Below, piece after piece: positions 27,178 to 36,182 of a DNA stretch of 64,000 nucleotides. Source of the stretch: Chryseosolibacter sp964551035 (GTDB lineage: Bacteria; Bacteroidota; Bacteroidia; Cytophagales; Cyclobacteriaceae); contig CAZKBK010000021.1 of assembly GCA_964551035.1 (NCBI GenBank), positions 1 through 64,000 of the forward strand, in the 5' to 3' direction. The notes under the pieces are model-generated. The model was not told the origin of the DNA, did no database searches, and was given only the letters and a program-made list of their open reading frames with translations. Made by a program: the position numbers and the translations under genes. Every line of letters starts with the position of its first letter. Within the stretch, counting starts at the first letter, position 1.

Positions 27178-28215
27178 TTGTTTCTGAAGCGTTTTCGTGT
27201 CATACTGGTAGTTTTGGGCTTATTCACCGGCGCCGGCGATGTGCTTGCCCAGTACAAATCGGAAAAGGATGCTTCCATTCCGCTGGAGTATTTTTACATC
27301 GATCGGAAAAAGGGGGGACCGCTGCGCTTTCTTTTCAGCAAACTTCATTTCGGCCTTTCAATTGGCGCAGGGCGAAGCTTGATGAAGCATAACCTCGACG
27401 GCTTTGTCCTGCTACAGGAATTCGATTCCCTGCCCAAGATCTTCGATCCCGAGAACGCCGCTGTGCGCTATGGCAATTGGGTTAACACGCTTTCGTCAAA
27501 TCCCTGGGGCGTGGCGACCGGGGCGTTCATGGTGAACTCGGACACGGCCGCGATCGGATTTCGCGGAAAGGTTTTGAACCTGCCATTCAAGGCCACGGTA
27601 CACGTTGAGATCGATCGCTTTAGACTGGGTGGCGGCTATTCCATCGAGTATACGCGCCCCGGTAATTTTACGCCGACTTCTTTTGGTGATCGGGTCAGCG
27701 CATTCGGACCCCCGATGCCGGCTTTCTTCATGCGAAAATATTTTGGTACGGTGGGCGGGACATTCTACCGCTATTACGAATACACCCTTGGCGCGGACCT
27801 CCAGGTGGGCGGTTACAAACTGGGAAACACGTTTGACGCAACCCTTATACAGCGTGGGGCCTATTACAATGTCGGGCTCGTGGCAGAGCGCGACCTTTCA
27901 GAGTACTTCCGCGTCTTTGTGCGCCCTTCATTCGAGCTGAAAAATTATCGGCTTGCTGTTCCCGAGAGCGGGCAGGAGATCCGCCATTCCTTCAATGCCT
28001 GGTATCTCAATGTGGGTATCAGGTACCGCTTACCGGAACTCCGCAGGTGCCCACTCAAGGATTGCCACGCCCAGATCAACCATGCCCACGGCAACCGGGA
28101 ATACCGAAGCCGGATGCATCCGTTCTGGAAAAAACAAAATCCGCACTACGGGGAGAATTTTCCAACGCTGATCAAATACAAGGGCCGGAACAAGCGTAAG
28201 CTTCACCCATATTGA
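27178..28215 (+). CDS. Putative outer-membrane beta-barrel protein, TTG start
   Basis: The 345-residue protein starts at TTG 27178, which alone gives a signal peptide (VILVVLGLFTGAGDVLAQ, cleavage after Ala-Gln); the next Met is about 60 residues in. The remainder shows alternating amphipathic strands rich in Tyr, Phe and Gly, with one more strand ending RYRLPEL. After it comes a very basic 65-residue tail rich in His, Lys and Arg (residues about 285-345). The tail is odd for a barrel protein and may lie in the periplasm. It could belong to the preceding two-gene unit (102-nt gap). No family recognised. Confidence 0.65.
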   Translation: MFLKRFRVILVVLGLFTGAGDVLAQYKSEKDASIPLEYFYIDRKKGGPLRFLFSKLHFGLSIGAGRSLMKHNLDGFVLLQEFDSLPKIFDPENAAVRYGNWVNTLSSNPWGVATGAFMVNSDTAAIGFRGKVLNLPFKATVHVEIDRFRLGGGYSIEYTRPGNFTPTSFGDRVSAFGPPMPAFFMRKYFGTVGGTFYRYYEYTLGADLQVGGYKLGNTFDATLIQRGAYYNVGLVAERDLSEYFRVFVRPSFELKNYRLAVPESGQEIRHSFNAWYLNVGIRYRLPELRRCPLKDCHAQINHAHGNREYRSRMHPFWKKQNPHYGENFPTLIKYKGRNKRKLHPY

Positions 28216-28226
28216 CGAGTCGCGGG

Positions 28227-28257
28227 GGGGGTACCCTAAGGACTGGACGGGGGTACC
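28227..28257. repeat. Two 9-bp direct repeats in the gyrA upstream region
   Basis: GGGGGTACC occurs at 28227-28235 and again at 28249-28257, a 22-bp period (two helical turns). Each copy contains the palindrome GGTACC, and the first is preceded by further G residues. The repeats sit about 100 bp before the likely gyrA promoter. Confidence 0.4.
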
Positions 28258-28327
28258 GCGCAACTCCGCTGGCGCACCTTTTCAGAGCGCACAACTGCGT
28301 TCCTCGTTTCCGCTTTTGTCGGCGTTT

Positions 28328-28361
28328 TTTGACGGTTTTTTGCGCATTTTCTGCTATCTTG
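28328..28361 (+). promoter_or_regulatory. Possible gyrA promoter
   Basis: TTTG (28328-28331) is followed after 23 nt by TATCTTG (28355-28361), a shortened TAnnTTG version of the -7 box. The gyrA ATG is 46 nt further on. Confidence 0.35.
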
Positions 28362-28406
28362 CACGGCCGAAAAATCGTTGTTTTCGGCATCTAAAAAGCA
28401 TTCTAA

Positions 28407-30905
28407 ATGGCAGAAGAAACCGGTGGTTTGCCGCCAGGCAGGCAAAGCATCATTCCCATCAATATTGAAGATGAAATGAGGGGCGCCTACATCGACTACT
28501 CGATGTCGGTGATTGTTTCAAGGGCGCTTCCCGACGTCCGCGACGGACTAAAGCCCGTGCACCGCAGGGTACTGTTCGGGATGCAGGAACTCGGTGTCAA
28601 TTACAACAAACCTTACAAGAAGTCGGCGAGGATTGTCGGTGAGGTGCTTGGAAAGTACCATCCACACGGAGATGCGTCGGTATACGACACCATGGTGCGT
28701 ATGGCCCAGGACTGGTCGTTGAGATACACGCTGGTCGACGGTCAGGGCAACTTCGGATCTATCGATGGCGACTTTCCGGCGGCCATGCGTTATACGGAAG
28801 CGCGTCTCAGGAGGATCGCGGAAGAAATGCTGGCCGATATCAACAAAGACACGGTCGATTTCCAACCGAATTTTGACGATTCCCTTACGGAACCGACGGT
28901 ATTGCCGGGGAAACTTCCAAACCTTTTGGTCAACGGGTCCTCGGGCATTGCTGTGGGTATGGCCACGAACATGGCACCGCAAAACCTGCGCGAGGTCGTT
29001 GATGGGATAGTGGCCTACATCGACAATCCGGAGATTTCCATTCCCGAGTTGATGCAATATGTGACTGCCCCCGATTTTCCCACGGGCGGCATTATCTTTG
29101 GCGTTTCCGGCGTGCAGGAGGCGTACCTCACCGGTCGCGGCAAGATTGTCGTAAGGGCGCGGGCAGAAATCGTCACCAGCAGCAGCGGTAAAGACCAGAT
29201 CATCGTGACGGAAATTCCCTACATGGTGAATAAGGCCCAGATGATCGAAAAAACCGCTACGCTGATCAACGAAAAGAAACTTGAGGGCATTTCGGACATC
29301 CGCGACGAGTCGGACCGTGACGGCTACCGCGTGGTCTACGACCTTAAGCGCGATGCCATTCCCAACATCGTACTTAACAACCTCTACAAATACACGCAAC
29401 TTCAAACCTCTTTCGGTGTTAACAATGTCGCTTTGGTCAAAGGCCGGCCACAGACGCTTAACCTGAAGGACCTGATACGCCATTTCGTCGATCACCGTCA
29501 CGAGGTGGTCGTGCGCCGGACCAAATTCGAGTTGGCCGAGGCGGAAAGGCGCGCACACATACTCGAAGGATACCTGATTGCCCTCGACAACCTCGACGAA
29601 GTGATTGCGCTCATCAGGAATTCGAAGGATCCGGATACCGCCCGCGAGGGCCTGATCAGCCGATTCGGCCTCACCGAAATCCAGGCGAAGGCGATCCTGG
29701 ACATGCGCCTGCAGCGCCTTACGGGCCTCGAGCGCGACAAGATCCAGCAGGAATACAAGGAAGTCAAGGAACTGATCGAAAAGCTGAATCACATCCTGGC
29801 CAACGAACCGGTCCGCATGCAGATCATCAAGGATGAACTTGCGGATCTGCGGGAGCGCTATGGCGACGACCGCCGGACGGAAGTGGTGCCAAATGAGGAC
29901 GACATTACGGTGGAAGCGCTTATTCCGAATGAAGAAATGGTCATCACCATTTCAAACCAGGGGTACATCAAGCGTACATCATTGTCCGAATACCGGACGC
30001 AGGGCAGGGGCGGCATCGGATCACGCGGTGTTTCGACCAAGGAAGACGATTTTACCGAGCACCTGTTCATCGCGCAGGCGCACAATTACCTTCTGATCTT
30101 TACGGATCTCGGTAAGGTGTACTGGAAGAAGGCCTACGAGATTCCGGAGGGAACGAAGACGTCGAAAGGAAGGGCAATTCAGAACCTGATCAATATTGAA
30201 CCCGGCGACAACGTGCGGGCTATCATCAACGTCAAGGATCTGCAGAACGAGGAGTACCTCAATAACAATTACGTGATCCTTTGCACCGAGAAGGGCACTA
30301 TCAAAAAGACATCGCTCGAAGCGTACTCGAGGCCCCGGCAGGGAGGAATCAATGCGATCAGCATTCACGAAGGCGACCGGCTCATCAATGCAGCCCTGAC
30401 CAATGGTAACAACCAGATCATCATCGCCAAGAGTGAGGGCAAGGCGGTTCACTTCAATGAATCGCAGGTGCGGCCGATGGGACGCACGGCGGCGGGGGTG
30501 CGCGGCGTAACGCTGGATTCAGACGCCGACAAGGTCATCGGAATGGTTTGTGTGCAGAACAAAGCGGCACACCTGCTGGTTGTTTCTGAAAATGGATATG
30601 GCAAGCGTTCCGACATCGACGACTATCGCATCACGAATCGGGGCGGAAAAGGGGTCAAAACAATCAGTATCACTGAAAAAACTGGCAAACTTGTTGCGAT
30701 CAAGGAAGTATCGGACCAGGATGAACTGATGATCATTAACCGATCGGGCATTACCATCCGGATCGAAGTGAAAGAACTCCGAGTGATGGGAAGGGCCACG
30801 CAGGGGGTCCGGCTGATTAAGCTTAACGATGATGACCGGATATCGTCGGTTGAGAAAATTCAAAACATCGATTCGGAAAATCTCGAAGAACCAACAAACA
30901 ATTAA
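28407..30905 (+). CDS. gyrA: DNA gyrase subunit A
   Basis: The 832-residue protein is a complete GyrA. It has the winged-helix and tower domain with catalytic Tyr129 (AAMRYTEARL), the coiled-coil domain, and a C-terminal beta-pinwheel holding the GyrA box-like repeats. With GyrB it introduces negative supercoils. In the quinolone-interaction loop (KYHPHGDASVYD) the residue matching E. coli Ser83 is Ala90, and Ser91 takes the place of Ala84. Asp94 matches Asp87. The next gene, a TPR protein, starts 10 nt after the stop codon and shares the terminator at 32268. Confidence 0.98.
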   Translation: MAEETGGLPPGRQSIIPINIEDEMRGAYIDYSMSVIVSRALPDVRDGLKPVHRRVLFGMQELGVNYNKPYKKSARIVGEVLGKYHPHGDASVYDTMVRMAQDWSLRYTLVDGQGNFGSIDGDFPAAMRYTEARLRRIAEEMLADINKDTVDFQPNFDDSLTEPTVLPGKLPNLLVNGSSGIAVGMATNMAPQNLREVVDGIVAYIDNPEISIPELMQYVTAPDFPTGGIIFGVSGVQEAYLTGRGKIVVRARAEIVTSSSGKDQIIVTEIPYMVNKAQMIEKTATLINEKKLEGISDIRDESDRDGYRVVYDLKRDAIPNIVLNNLYKYTQLQTSFGVNNVALVKGRPQTLNLKDLIRHFVDHRHEVVVRRTKFELAEAERRAHILEGYLIALDNLDEVIALIRNSKDPDTAREGLISRFGLTEIQAKAILDMRLQRLTGLERDKIQQEYKEVKELIEKLNHILANEPVRMQIIKDELADLRERYGDDRRTEVVPNEDDITVEALIPNEEMVITISNQGYIKRTSLSEYRTQGRGGIGSRGVSTKEDDFTEHLFIAQAHNYLLIFTDLGKVYWKKAYEIPEGTKTSKGRAIQNLINIEPGDNVRAIINVKDLQNEEYLNNNYVILCTEKGTIKKTSLEAYSRPRQGGINAISIHEGDRLINAALTNGNNQIIIAKSEGKAVHFNESQVRPMGRTAAGVRGVTLDSDADKVIGMVCVQNKAAHLLVVSENGYGKRSDIDDYRITNRGGKGVKTISITEKTGKLVAIKEVSDQDELMIINRSGITIRIEVKELRVMGRATQGVRLIKLNDDDRISSVEKIQNIDSENLEEPTNN

Positions 30906-30915
30906 TAACCATACG

Positions 30916-32250
30916 ATGAAACGTATTCTCCTTTTCATGCTGTTACTGGGTTGTTTTGTGGCCGATGCCCAAAAGAAAAAGAAACCCAATATCAATAAGG
31001 CCCTGGATGCCTGGCGAGAGGGCAACCTCAGCGAAGCAAAGCAAATTATTGACGATGCCACGACGTACGAGAAAACCATGGATGACGGAAAGACATGGTA
31101 CTACCGGGCATTGATCTATGCTTCCCTGGATACGACGTCCAACGAACAATACCAGACGTTGGATCCTGATCCGCTCAAGGTGGCGATCGAGTCGTTCGCG
31201 AAAGCTGAACAACTGGGAAAAGAAGGTAGTGAATATTTCATCATGGCGCCGGGTACCATCGAGCCGGAGACCAAAACCGTTCAGGTCACCAATCTGGCCA
31301 ACCACTACCTTAATATCGGGATCACCGAATTCCAGGATAACCAGGATTACGAGGCAAGCCTCGCCGCGCTTGACAAGACGGTGATGCTGATGGAGAAAAT
31401 CGAACTTACCAACTATCCGAACGACACCCTGGCCTATTATGTGAAAGCCCTCGCCGCCGTGGAAGCCGAAAAGCCCGAGGTTGCTGCCGAGGCCGTCAGG
31501 AAACTCTATGAGTCTGGCGCGACTTCAAGGGATGGATACCTTATTCTTTATCGCCTTTACTCGAGCGGCGCAACACAAGACCGCGAGAAAGCCCTCGAGA
31601 TCGCGCGGAAAGGACGCGAGAAATTTCCGGATGATCCGGACTTCCCGAAGTTCGAGATCGGACTGCTGATCGATATGGGACGAATGGAAGAAGCGCGAGA
31701 AGGTCTCGTCAAAGCGGTCGCCGCCGAACCCGACAACAAAATATTGCAGTTTTACCTCGGGTACGCCAACCTGCGAATGGCTGAGATCGAGAGAAAAGCA
31801 ATAGATTCTTTGTCGATCGCCAACATGACAAAAAAAGATCCGGCCATTGGCGAGGCTATCAAGAAGCACGATACAAAACAATCGGAGTTCCTCACCGAGG
31901 CGCGGAAAAACTTTAATGATGCGTTACGCGTAGACCCGCAATACTTCGATGCACAGTACTATCTGGCGACGACGTATACGATGGCCGTCGACAAGACCAC
32001 TCGGGAATACAACAATACGCCCAATACAGCTGCGACTGCTAAGAAACGTCAGCAATTGATCCAGAAGCGTGTTGCGCAAAGCGAGGAAGCTGTTCCGTAC
32101 CTCGAGAAGGCCTTAAAGCTTGCCGAAGACGAAGAGGACAAGATTGATGTGTTGCAGATGCTGGCGCAGCTTTACTACTATACCGCCGACGATGCCAACG
32201 CCAGGCGTGTCGACGCGGAACTGAAGAAACTCGGATTCAGCGATAATTGA
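30916..32250 (+). CDS. Secreted TPR protein, cotranscribed with gyrA
   Basis: From ATG 30916 the product is 444 residues with a signal peptide (MKRILLFMLLLGCFVADAQ) and several tetratricopeptide repeats. The longer reading frame from 30829 overlaps gyrA and lacks a signal, so it was rejected. The protein is probably periplasmic and repeats A-x-x-Y-x-K and L-x-x-A-L-K-L motifs to the C-terminus. It ends 17 nt before a strong terminator. A functional tie to gyrase is unlikely; it probably just shares the transcript. Confidence 0.85.
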   Translation: MKRILLFMLLLGCFVADAQKKKKPNINKALDAWREGNLSEAKQIIDDATTYEKTMDDGKTWYYRALIYASLDTTSNEQYQTLDPDPLKVAIESFAKAEQLGKEGSEYFIMAPGTIEPETKTVQVTNLANHYLNIGITEFQDNQDYEASLAALDKTVMLMEKIELTNYPNDTLAYYVKALAAVEAEKPEVAAEAVRKLYESGATSRDGYLILYRLYSSGATQDREKALEIARKGREKFPDDPDFPKFEIGLLIDMGRMEEAREGLVKAVAAEPDNKILQFYLGYANLRMAEIERKAIDSLSIANMTKKDPAIGEAIKKHDTKQSEFLTEARKNFNDALRVDPQYFDAQYYLATTYTMAVDKTTREYNNTPNTAATAKKRQQLIQKRVAQSEEAVPYLEKALKLAEDEEDKIDVLQMLAQLYYYTADDANARRVDAELKKLGFSDN

Positions 32251-32267
32251 CCGCACGGCTTGCACGA

Positions 32268-32308
32268 CAAGATAAAAAAACCAGTTTCGACTGGTTTTTT
32301 TTATCTTG
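32268..32308. terminator. Bidirectional intrinsic terminator after gyrA-TPR
   Basis: A near-perfect inverted repeat: the arms pair CAAGAT, an A7 run and CCAGT with ACTGG, a T8 run and ATCTTG, around a TTCG tetraloop (32286-32289). The GC-rich inner stem is flanked by A- and T-runs, so it can stop transcription from either side. It closes the gyrA transcription unit. Confidence 0.9.
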
Positions 32309-32314
32309 CTTCTC

Positions 32315-33355
32315 ATGACACCATCGTATCTACCGATCAACACGGCGCTGTTGTCCTACGGAATGTCAGGGGAGGTTTTTCACGGACCGCTCCTGGCGGG
32401 CCACCCCGGTTTTCACATTCGAGCCGTCCTACAGCGCACGCCTTCACCCGGGCGGAGGCATAGCCACCGCGTTGTGGCCACACCCGATGAGATCTTCAAC
32501 GACCCCGACACCGAACTCGTGGTCGTGAATACGCCTAACGACAGCCACTACGCGCATGCGAGGGCTGCCCTTGAAGCAAGTAAGCATGTGGTGGTTGAAA
32601 AGCCTTTTACCGTCACAACGGAGGAGGCTAATGCCCTTATCCGGCTTGCACAACAACGCGGACGGATGCTTACTGTTTTTCAGAACCGCCGGTGGGACGG
32701 CGATTTCTTGACCGTGGATTCCGTAGTAAAAGAAAAATTAACCGGCGACCTTGTGGAGTTTGAGGCTCACTACGACCGATTTAGGGACCATGTTGATCTC
32801 GCCTCCTGGAAGGAGCGTGGTGGGCCGGGAACAGGCGTATTGTACAACCTCGGCGCGCACATGATCGACCAGGCGCTGGTGCTATTCGGGCTGCCCCGAT
32901 TCGTCGATGCCCGGGTTGGCGTCCAGCGCCCGGGAGGACAAGTCGACGACTTCTATGATATACGAATGGCATACGACAAATTCTTCGTGATTTTGAAGTC
33001 GAGCTACCTGGTCAAGGAGGCGGGGCCGCGTTACGTTATCCATGGTACGAAAGGGTCGTTTGTCAAATATGGCATTGACCCGCAGGAACAGGACCTCAAA
33101 GACGGTAGAACGCCGGACAGGCCGGAGTGGGGAACCGAGGAGGAGCGCTGGTGGGGTAAGCTCAACACCACAGAACAACAAAGGATTGTGCCGACCGTTC
33201 CGGGTTGTTATATGGCGTTTTATGACAACGTTTTCGACGTCCTGAGAAAAGGAGCGAGCGTCGCAGTCACACCCGAGGCAGCGCGGGACGTCATTGCCAT
33301 TATCGAATCCTGCTATCAGAGCAACGCCTCGCGCTGCGCTGTGAGGATCTCATAG
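32315..33355 (+). CDS. Gfo/Idh/MocA family oxidoreductase
   Basis: From ATG 32315 the product is 346 residues. It has an N-terminal Rossmann fold (LLSYGMSGEVFHGPLL, then VVVNTPNDSHY) and the conserved EKPF motif in KHVVVEKPF, followed by the C-terminal alpha/beta sheet domain. It is cytoplasmic, since no signal peptide is present, and should oxidise or reduce a sugar or cyclitol with NAD(P). The substrate cannot be read from sequence. It is followed by a DUF1080 protein, a second Gfo/Idh/MocA enzyme and an SDR, suggesting a shared carbohydrate-oxidising pathway. The ATG lies just 6 nt past the terminator's right arm. Confidence 0.9.
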   Translation: MTPSYLPINTALLSYGMSGEVFHGPLLAGHPGFHIRAVLQRTPSPGRRHSHRVVATPDEIFNDPDTELVVVNTPNDSHYAHARAALEASKHVVVEKPFTVTTEEANALIRLAQQRGRMLTVFQNRRWDGDFLTVDSVVKEKLTGDLVEFEAHYDRFRDHVDLASWKERGGPGTGVLYNLGAHMIDQALVLFGLPRFVDARVGVQRPGGQVDDFYDIRMAYDKFFVILKSSYLVKEAGPRYVIHGTKGSFVKYGIDPQEQDLKDGRTPDRPEWGTEEERWWGKLNTTEQQRIVPTVPGCYMAFYDNVFDVLRKGASVAVTPEAARDVIAIIESCYQSNASRCAVRIS

Positions 33356-33402
33356 CACCAACGCCTGCATTTTCTGCTTTCTTTGTTTATATTGAGACCG
33401 CA

Positions 33403-34764
33403 ATGTCCGATCCGCTTAAATTCAAATTGATACTTTGCCTGTCATTGTTCTCTACCGTGACCCTCGCGCAACAGGCTGACTGGACGCCGCTTTTCAATGG
33501 AAAGGATCTTCAAGGCTGGAAGCAACTCAACGGCAAAGCGAGGTTTGAGGTCGTAGACGGCGAAATCGTGGGGACAACGGTGTTCAAGGAACCGAACTCA
33601 TTCCTGGCAACCGAAGAAGTGTATGAAGACTTTGTCCTTGAGCTTGAATTCAAACTCGACGACGATATGAATTCCGGAATCCAGTTTCGGAGTGAAAGCC
33701 GGGAGGACTACCAGAACGGACGCGTGCATGGCTATCAGATGGAAATCGATCCGTCAGCCCGCGCGTGGACGGGAGGGATCTATGACGAAGCGAGAAGGGA
33801 TTGGTTGTATCCACTCGAATACAATCCCCTTGCAAAGGCCGCATACCGGAAAGGTGAATGGAACAAGGCACGCATTGTGTGCGTCGGTGACGTCATGCGG
33901 GTATGGATCAACGGCATTCCCACGGCCCATCTGGTCGACAACATGACGTCCAAAGGTTTCATTGCCCTCCAGGTACATGAGATTGAAAGCCAGACGGACG
34001 AAGGAAAAACGATACGGTGGCGCAATATTCGAATTCGCACGCGCGACCTGCCATCCTATGCCTGGGATAGCATCTTCGTGGTCAATCTCGTTCCCAATAC
34101 AATCTCCGGGCAGGAAAAACACAACGATGTCCGCTTGTTGTGGGATGGGAAGACCACCCGCGGATGGCGGGGCGCATACAAGGAAGCGTTTCCGGAAAAA
34201 GGATGGGCCATTGATAACGGCACGCTGAAGGTCCTGCGGTCTTCCGGTGCGGAGGCTCAGAACGGCGGTGACGTCGTGACGGAAGACGAATTCGGCGCTT
34301 TCGACCTTCAATTTGAATTCAGGCTGACGTCAGGGGCGAACAGCGGGGTCAAGTATTTTGTAACGGAGCAGGAAGGTAACACGGGATCCGCCATCGGGCT
34401 TGAGTATCAAATACTCGATGATGAACGTCACCCCGACGCAAAGCAGGGGGTGGTGGGGAACCGGACCCTTGCCTCCTTGTATGACCTTATCCCCTCGTTG
34501 AAAATTACCCGCGGGCAGCGAAAGATCGGCGATTGGAACCGCGGGCGTATTGTTGTCTATCCGGACAATCGTGTTGAGCACTGGCTCAACGGATACAAGG
34601 TGGTGGAATACCAACGGGGTTCACCCATCTACCAGGCCCTTGTTGCCCGAAGCAAGTATCAGCAATGGGAAAACTTCGGTATGGCGAAAACCGGCCACAT
34701 TCTTCTTCAGGATCACGGAGACGAGGTTTCGTTTCGAAGCATCAAGATCCGTTCACTTCAATGA
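33403..34764 (+). CDS. Secreted protein with two tandem DUF1080 (3-keto-glycoside hydrolase-like) domains
   Basis: The 453-residue protein has a signal peptide (cleavage after LAQ) and two copies of the DUF1080 concanavalin-like sandwich. The first copy spans about 24-215 (LFNGKDLQGW, then MNSGIQFRS) and the second about 240-453 (LLWDGKTTRGW, then ANSGVKYFV). Family members, including one named 3-keto-disaccharide hydrolase, act on sugars oxidised at C3. The protein sits between two Gfo/Idh/MocA oxidoreductases that could make or reduce keto sugars. Two fused domains are less common than a single one and may separate binding from catalysis. It should act in the periplasm or at the surface. 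Confidence 0.88.
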   Translation: MSDPLKFKLILCLSLFSTVTLAQQADWTPLFNGKDLQGWKQLNGKARFEVVDGEIVGTTVFKEPNSFLATEEVYEDFVLELEFKLDDDMNSGIQFRSESREDYQNGRVHGYQMEIDPSARAWTGGIYDEARRDWLYPLEYNPLAKAAYRKGEWNKARIVCVGDVMRVWINGIPTAHLVDNMTSKGFIALQVHEIESQTDEGKTIRWRNIRIRTRDLPSYAWDSIFVVNLVPNTISGQEKHNDVRLLWDGKTTRGWRGAYKEAFPEKGWAIDNGTLKVLRSSGAEAQNGGDVVTEDEFGAFDLQFEFRLTSGANSGVKYFVTEQEGNTGSAIGLEYQILDDERHPDAKQGVVGNRTLASLYDLIPSLKITRGQRKIGDWNRGRIVVYPDNRVEHWLNGYKVVEYQRGSPIYQALVARSKYQQWENFGMAKTGHILLQDHGDEVSFRSIKIRSLQ

Positions 34765-34786
34765 GAGACCATCAAATCATGCGCGA

Positions 34787-36142
34787 ATGAAATCTTCGAG
34801 ACGTGACTTTCTCAAAAAATCGGCCATGGCCACGGCCGGCGTGTATGCCGGGGCGGTTGGTTTTGGCGCCAAAAGCTATGCGCGGATCATCGGCGCAAAT
34901 GACCGCATCCGCGTAGGCGTGATCGGATTTTCTGACCGGTTCCGGCATTCATTGCTTCCGGCGTTCCAGCATCACCATACAGCCCTGAATTTTGACGTTG
35001 TCGGCGTTTCCGACATCTGGAAGGTCCGGCGTGACGAAGGCAAAGGGCACCTTGAAAAGGCATTCGGACATGCTGTGCAGGCGTACGCCAACAACGAAGC
35101 AATGTATGACGCGGGCGAATGTGATGCGGTGATCATCAGCACGGCGGATTTTCAGCACGCCCGGCACCTGATTGAGGCGGTGAACGCCGGATGCGATGCC
35201 TACGTGGAAAAACCTTTCGCGGAAACGATGGAAGATAACCGGGCGGCGATGGCGGCGGTGAAGGAAACCAGGAAGATCATCCAGGTGGGCTCGCAGAGAA
35301 GGAGCGGGGCCAACTACCGCGCTGCCGCGGATTTCATACAAAGCGGCAAGTTTGGCCCGGTTACCATGGTAGAGCTTACCTGGAACGTGAACCAGCCCGG
35401 ACGTTGGCGCCGGCCACAACTTGTCGCTATGATGAAGGAGGCCGAAACCGATTGGAAACGTTTTCTTATCAACAGGCCGTTCGAACCCTTCGACGCGAGG
35501 AAACACCTGGAGTACCGTTTGTTCTGGCCCTATTCGTCAGGACTTCCGGGACAATGGATGAGTCATCAGATTGACACGGTACACTGGTTTACGGGCCTGA
35601 AGCATCCCCGGAGCGTTGTTGCCAACGGGGGCGTGTATATGTGGAAAGACGGAAGGGAAAACTGGGATACCATGACCGCCGTGTTTGACTATGGCCCGGA
35701 TGATAAGGCCGCGGGTTTTCAGGTGACATTCTCGGCGCGCATGCACAACGGCGTGGAAGACCCGAAAGAGATCTACTTCTCGAACGGAGGCGAATTGAAT
35801 CTGAATACGAATAAAGTCTCATCCCGCGGTGGCCTCACGGCACGCCATGCGGAGGCCATGAACATGGAGCCCAACCTGTTGCCCGATGTGGACCTTGCCG
35901 ACATATCCGTGAAAACGGCGGCGACGGCCAACACGGGGGGAGACGTGACTACATCGAACCACATGAGAAACTGGATGGAATGCGTCCGCGACAGGAAAGA
36001 AACGAACGCACCCGTAGAGGCCGGCTACCGCCATGCCATAGCTTGCATCATGACGACGGCGGCGGCGCGGTCGGGGACAAAGGCAACGTTCGATGAAGCC
36101 AGCCAGGAAGTAATCGTAGACGGAAAGATTTTCAAATACTGA
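34787..36142 (+). CDS. Exported Gfo/Idh/MocA oxidoreductase (Tat signal)
   Basis: From ATG 34787 the protein is 451 residues. It begins with a twin-arginine signal (SRRDFLKK) and an Ala/Gly-rich hydrophobic stretch. This is followed by the NAD-binding fold (IRVGVIGFSDR), the EKPF motif and a Gfo/Idh/MocA C-terminal domain. A longer frame opening at 34550 overlaps the DUF1080 gene and lacks the signal at the right place, so it was rejected. Tat export implies a folded, cofactor-bearing enzyme in the periplasm, as in family members that oxidise glycosides with a tightly bound nucleotide. The upstream DUF1080 protein would share that compartment. Confidence 0.9.
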   Translation: MKSSRRDFLKKSAMATAGVYAGAVGFGAKSYARIIGANDRIRVGVIGFSDRFRHSLLPAFQHHHTALNFDVVGVSDIWKVRRDEGKGHLEKAFGHAVQAYANNEAMYDAGECDAVIISTADFQHARHLIEAVNAGCDAYVEKPFAETMEDNRAAMAAVKETRKIIQVGSQRRSGANYRAAADFIQSGKFGPVTMVELTWNVNQPGRWRRPQLVAMMKEAETDWKRFLINRPFEPFDARKHLEYRLFWPYSSGLPGQWMSHQIDTVHWFTGLKHPRSVVANGGVYMWKDGRENWDTMTAVFDYGPDDKAAGFQVTFSARMHNGVEDPKEIYFSNGGELNLNTNKVSSRGGLTARHAEAMNMEPNLLPDVDLADISVKTAATANTGGDVTTSNHMRNWMECVRDRKETNAPVEAGYRHAIACIMTTAAARSGTKATFDEASQEVIVDGKIFKY

Positions 36143-36182
36143 GTGCCCGGATGCACTTCCGGGAGAATATTACCTTGTCGAC

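Noticed and set aside
28548..29792. 414-codon minus-strand open frame within gyrA
   Set aside because: It lies fully inside a well-conserved gyrA and encodes nothing recognisable.
30829..30915. Upstream extension of the TPR gene into gyrA
   Set aside because: It would place a non-hydrophobic leader before the signal peptide; ATG 30916 is the better start.
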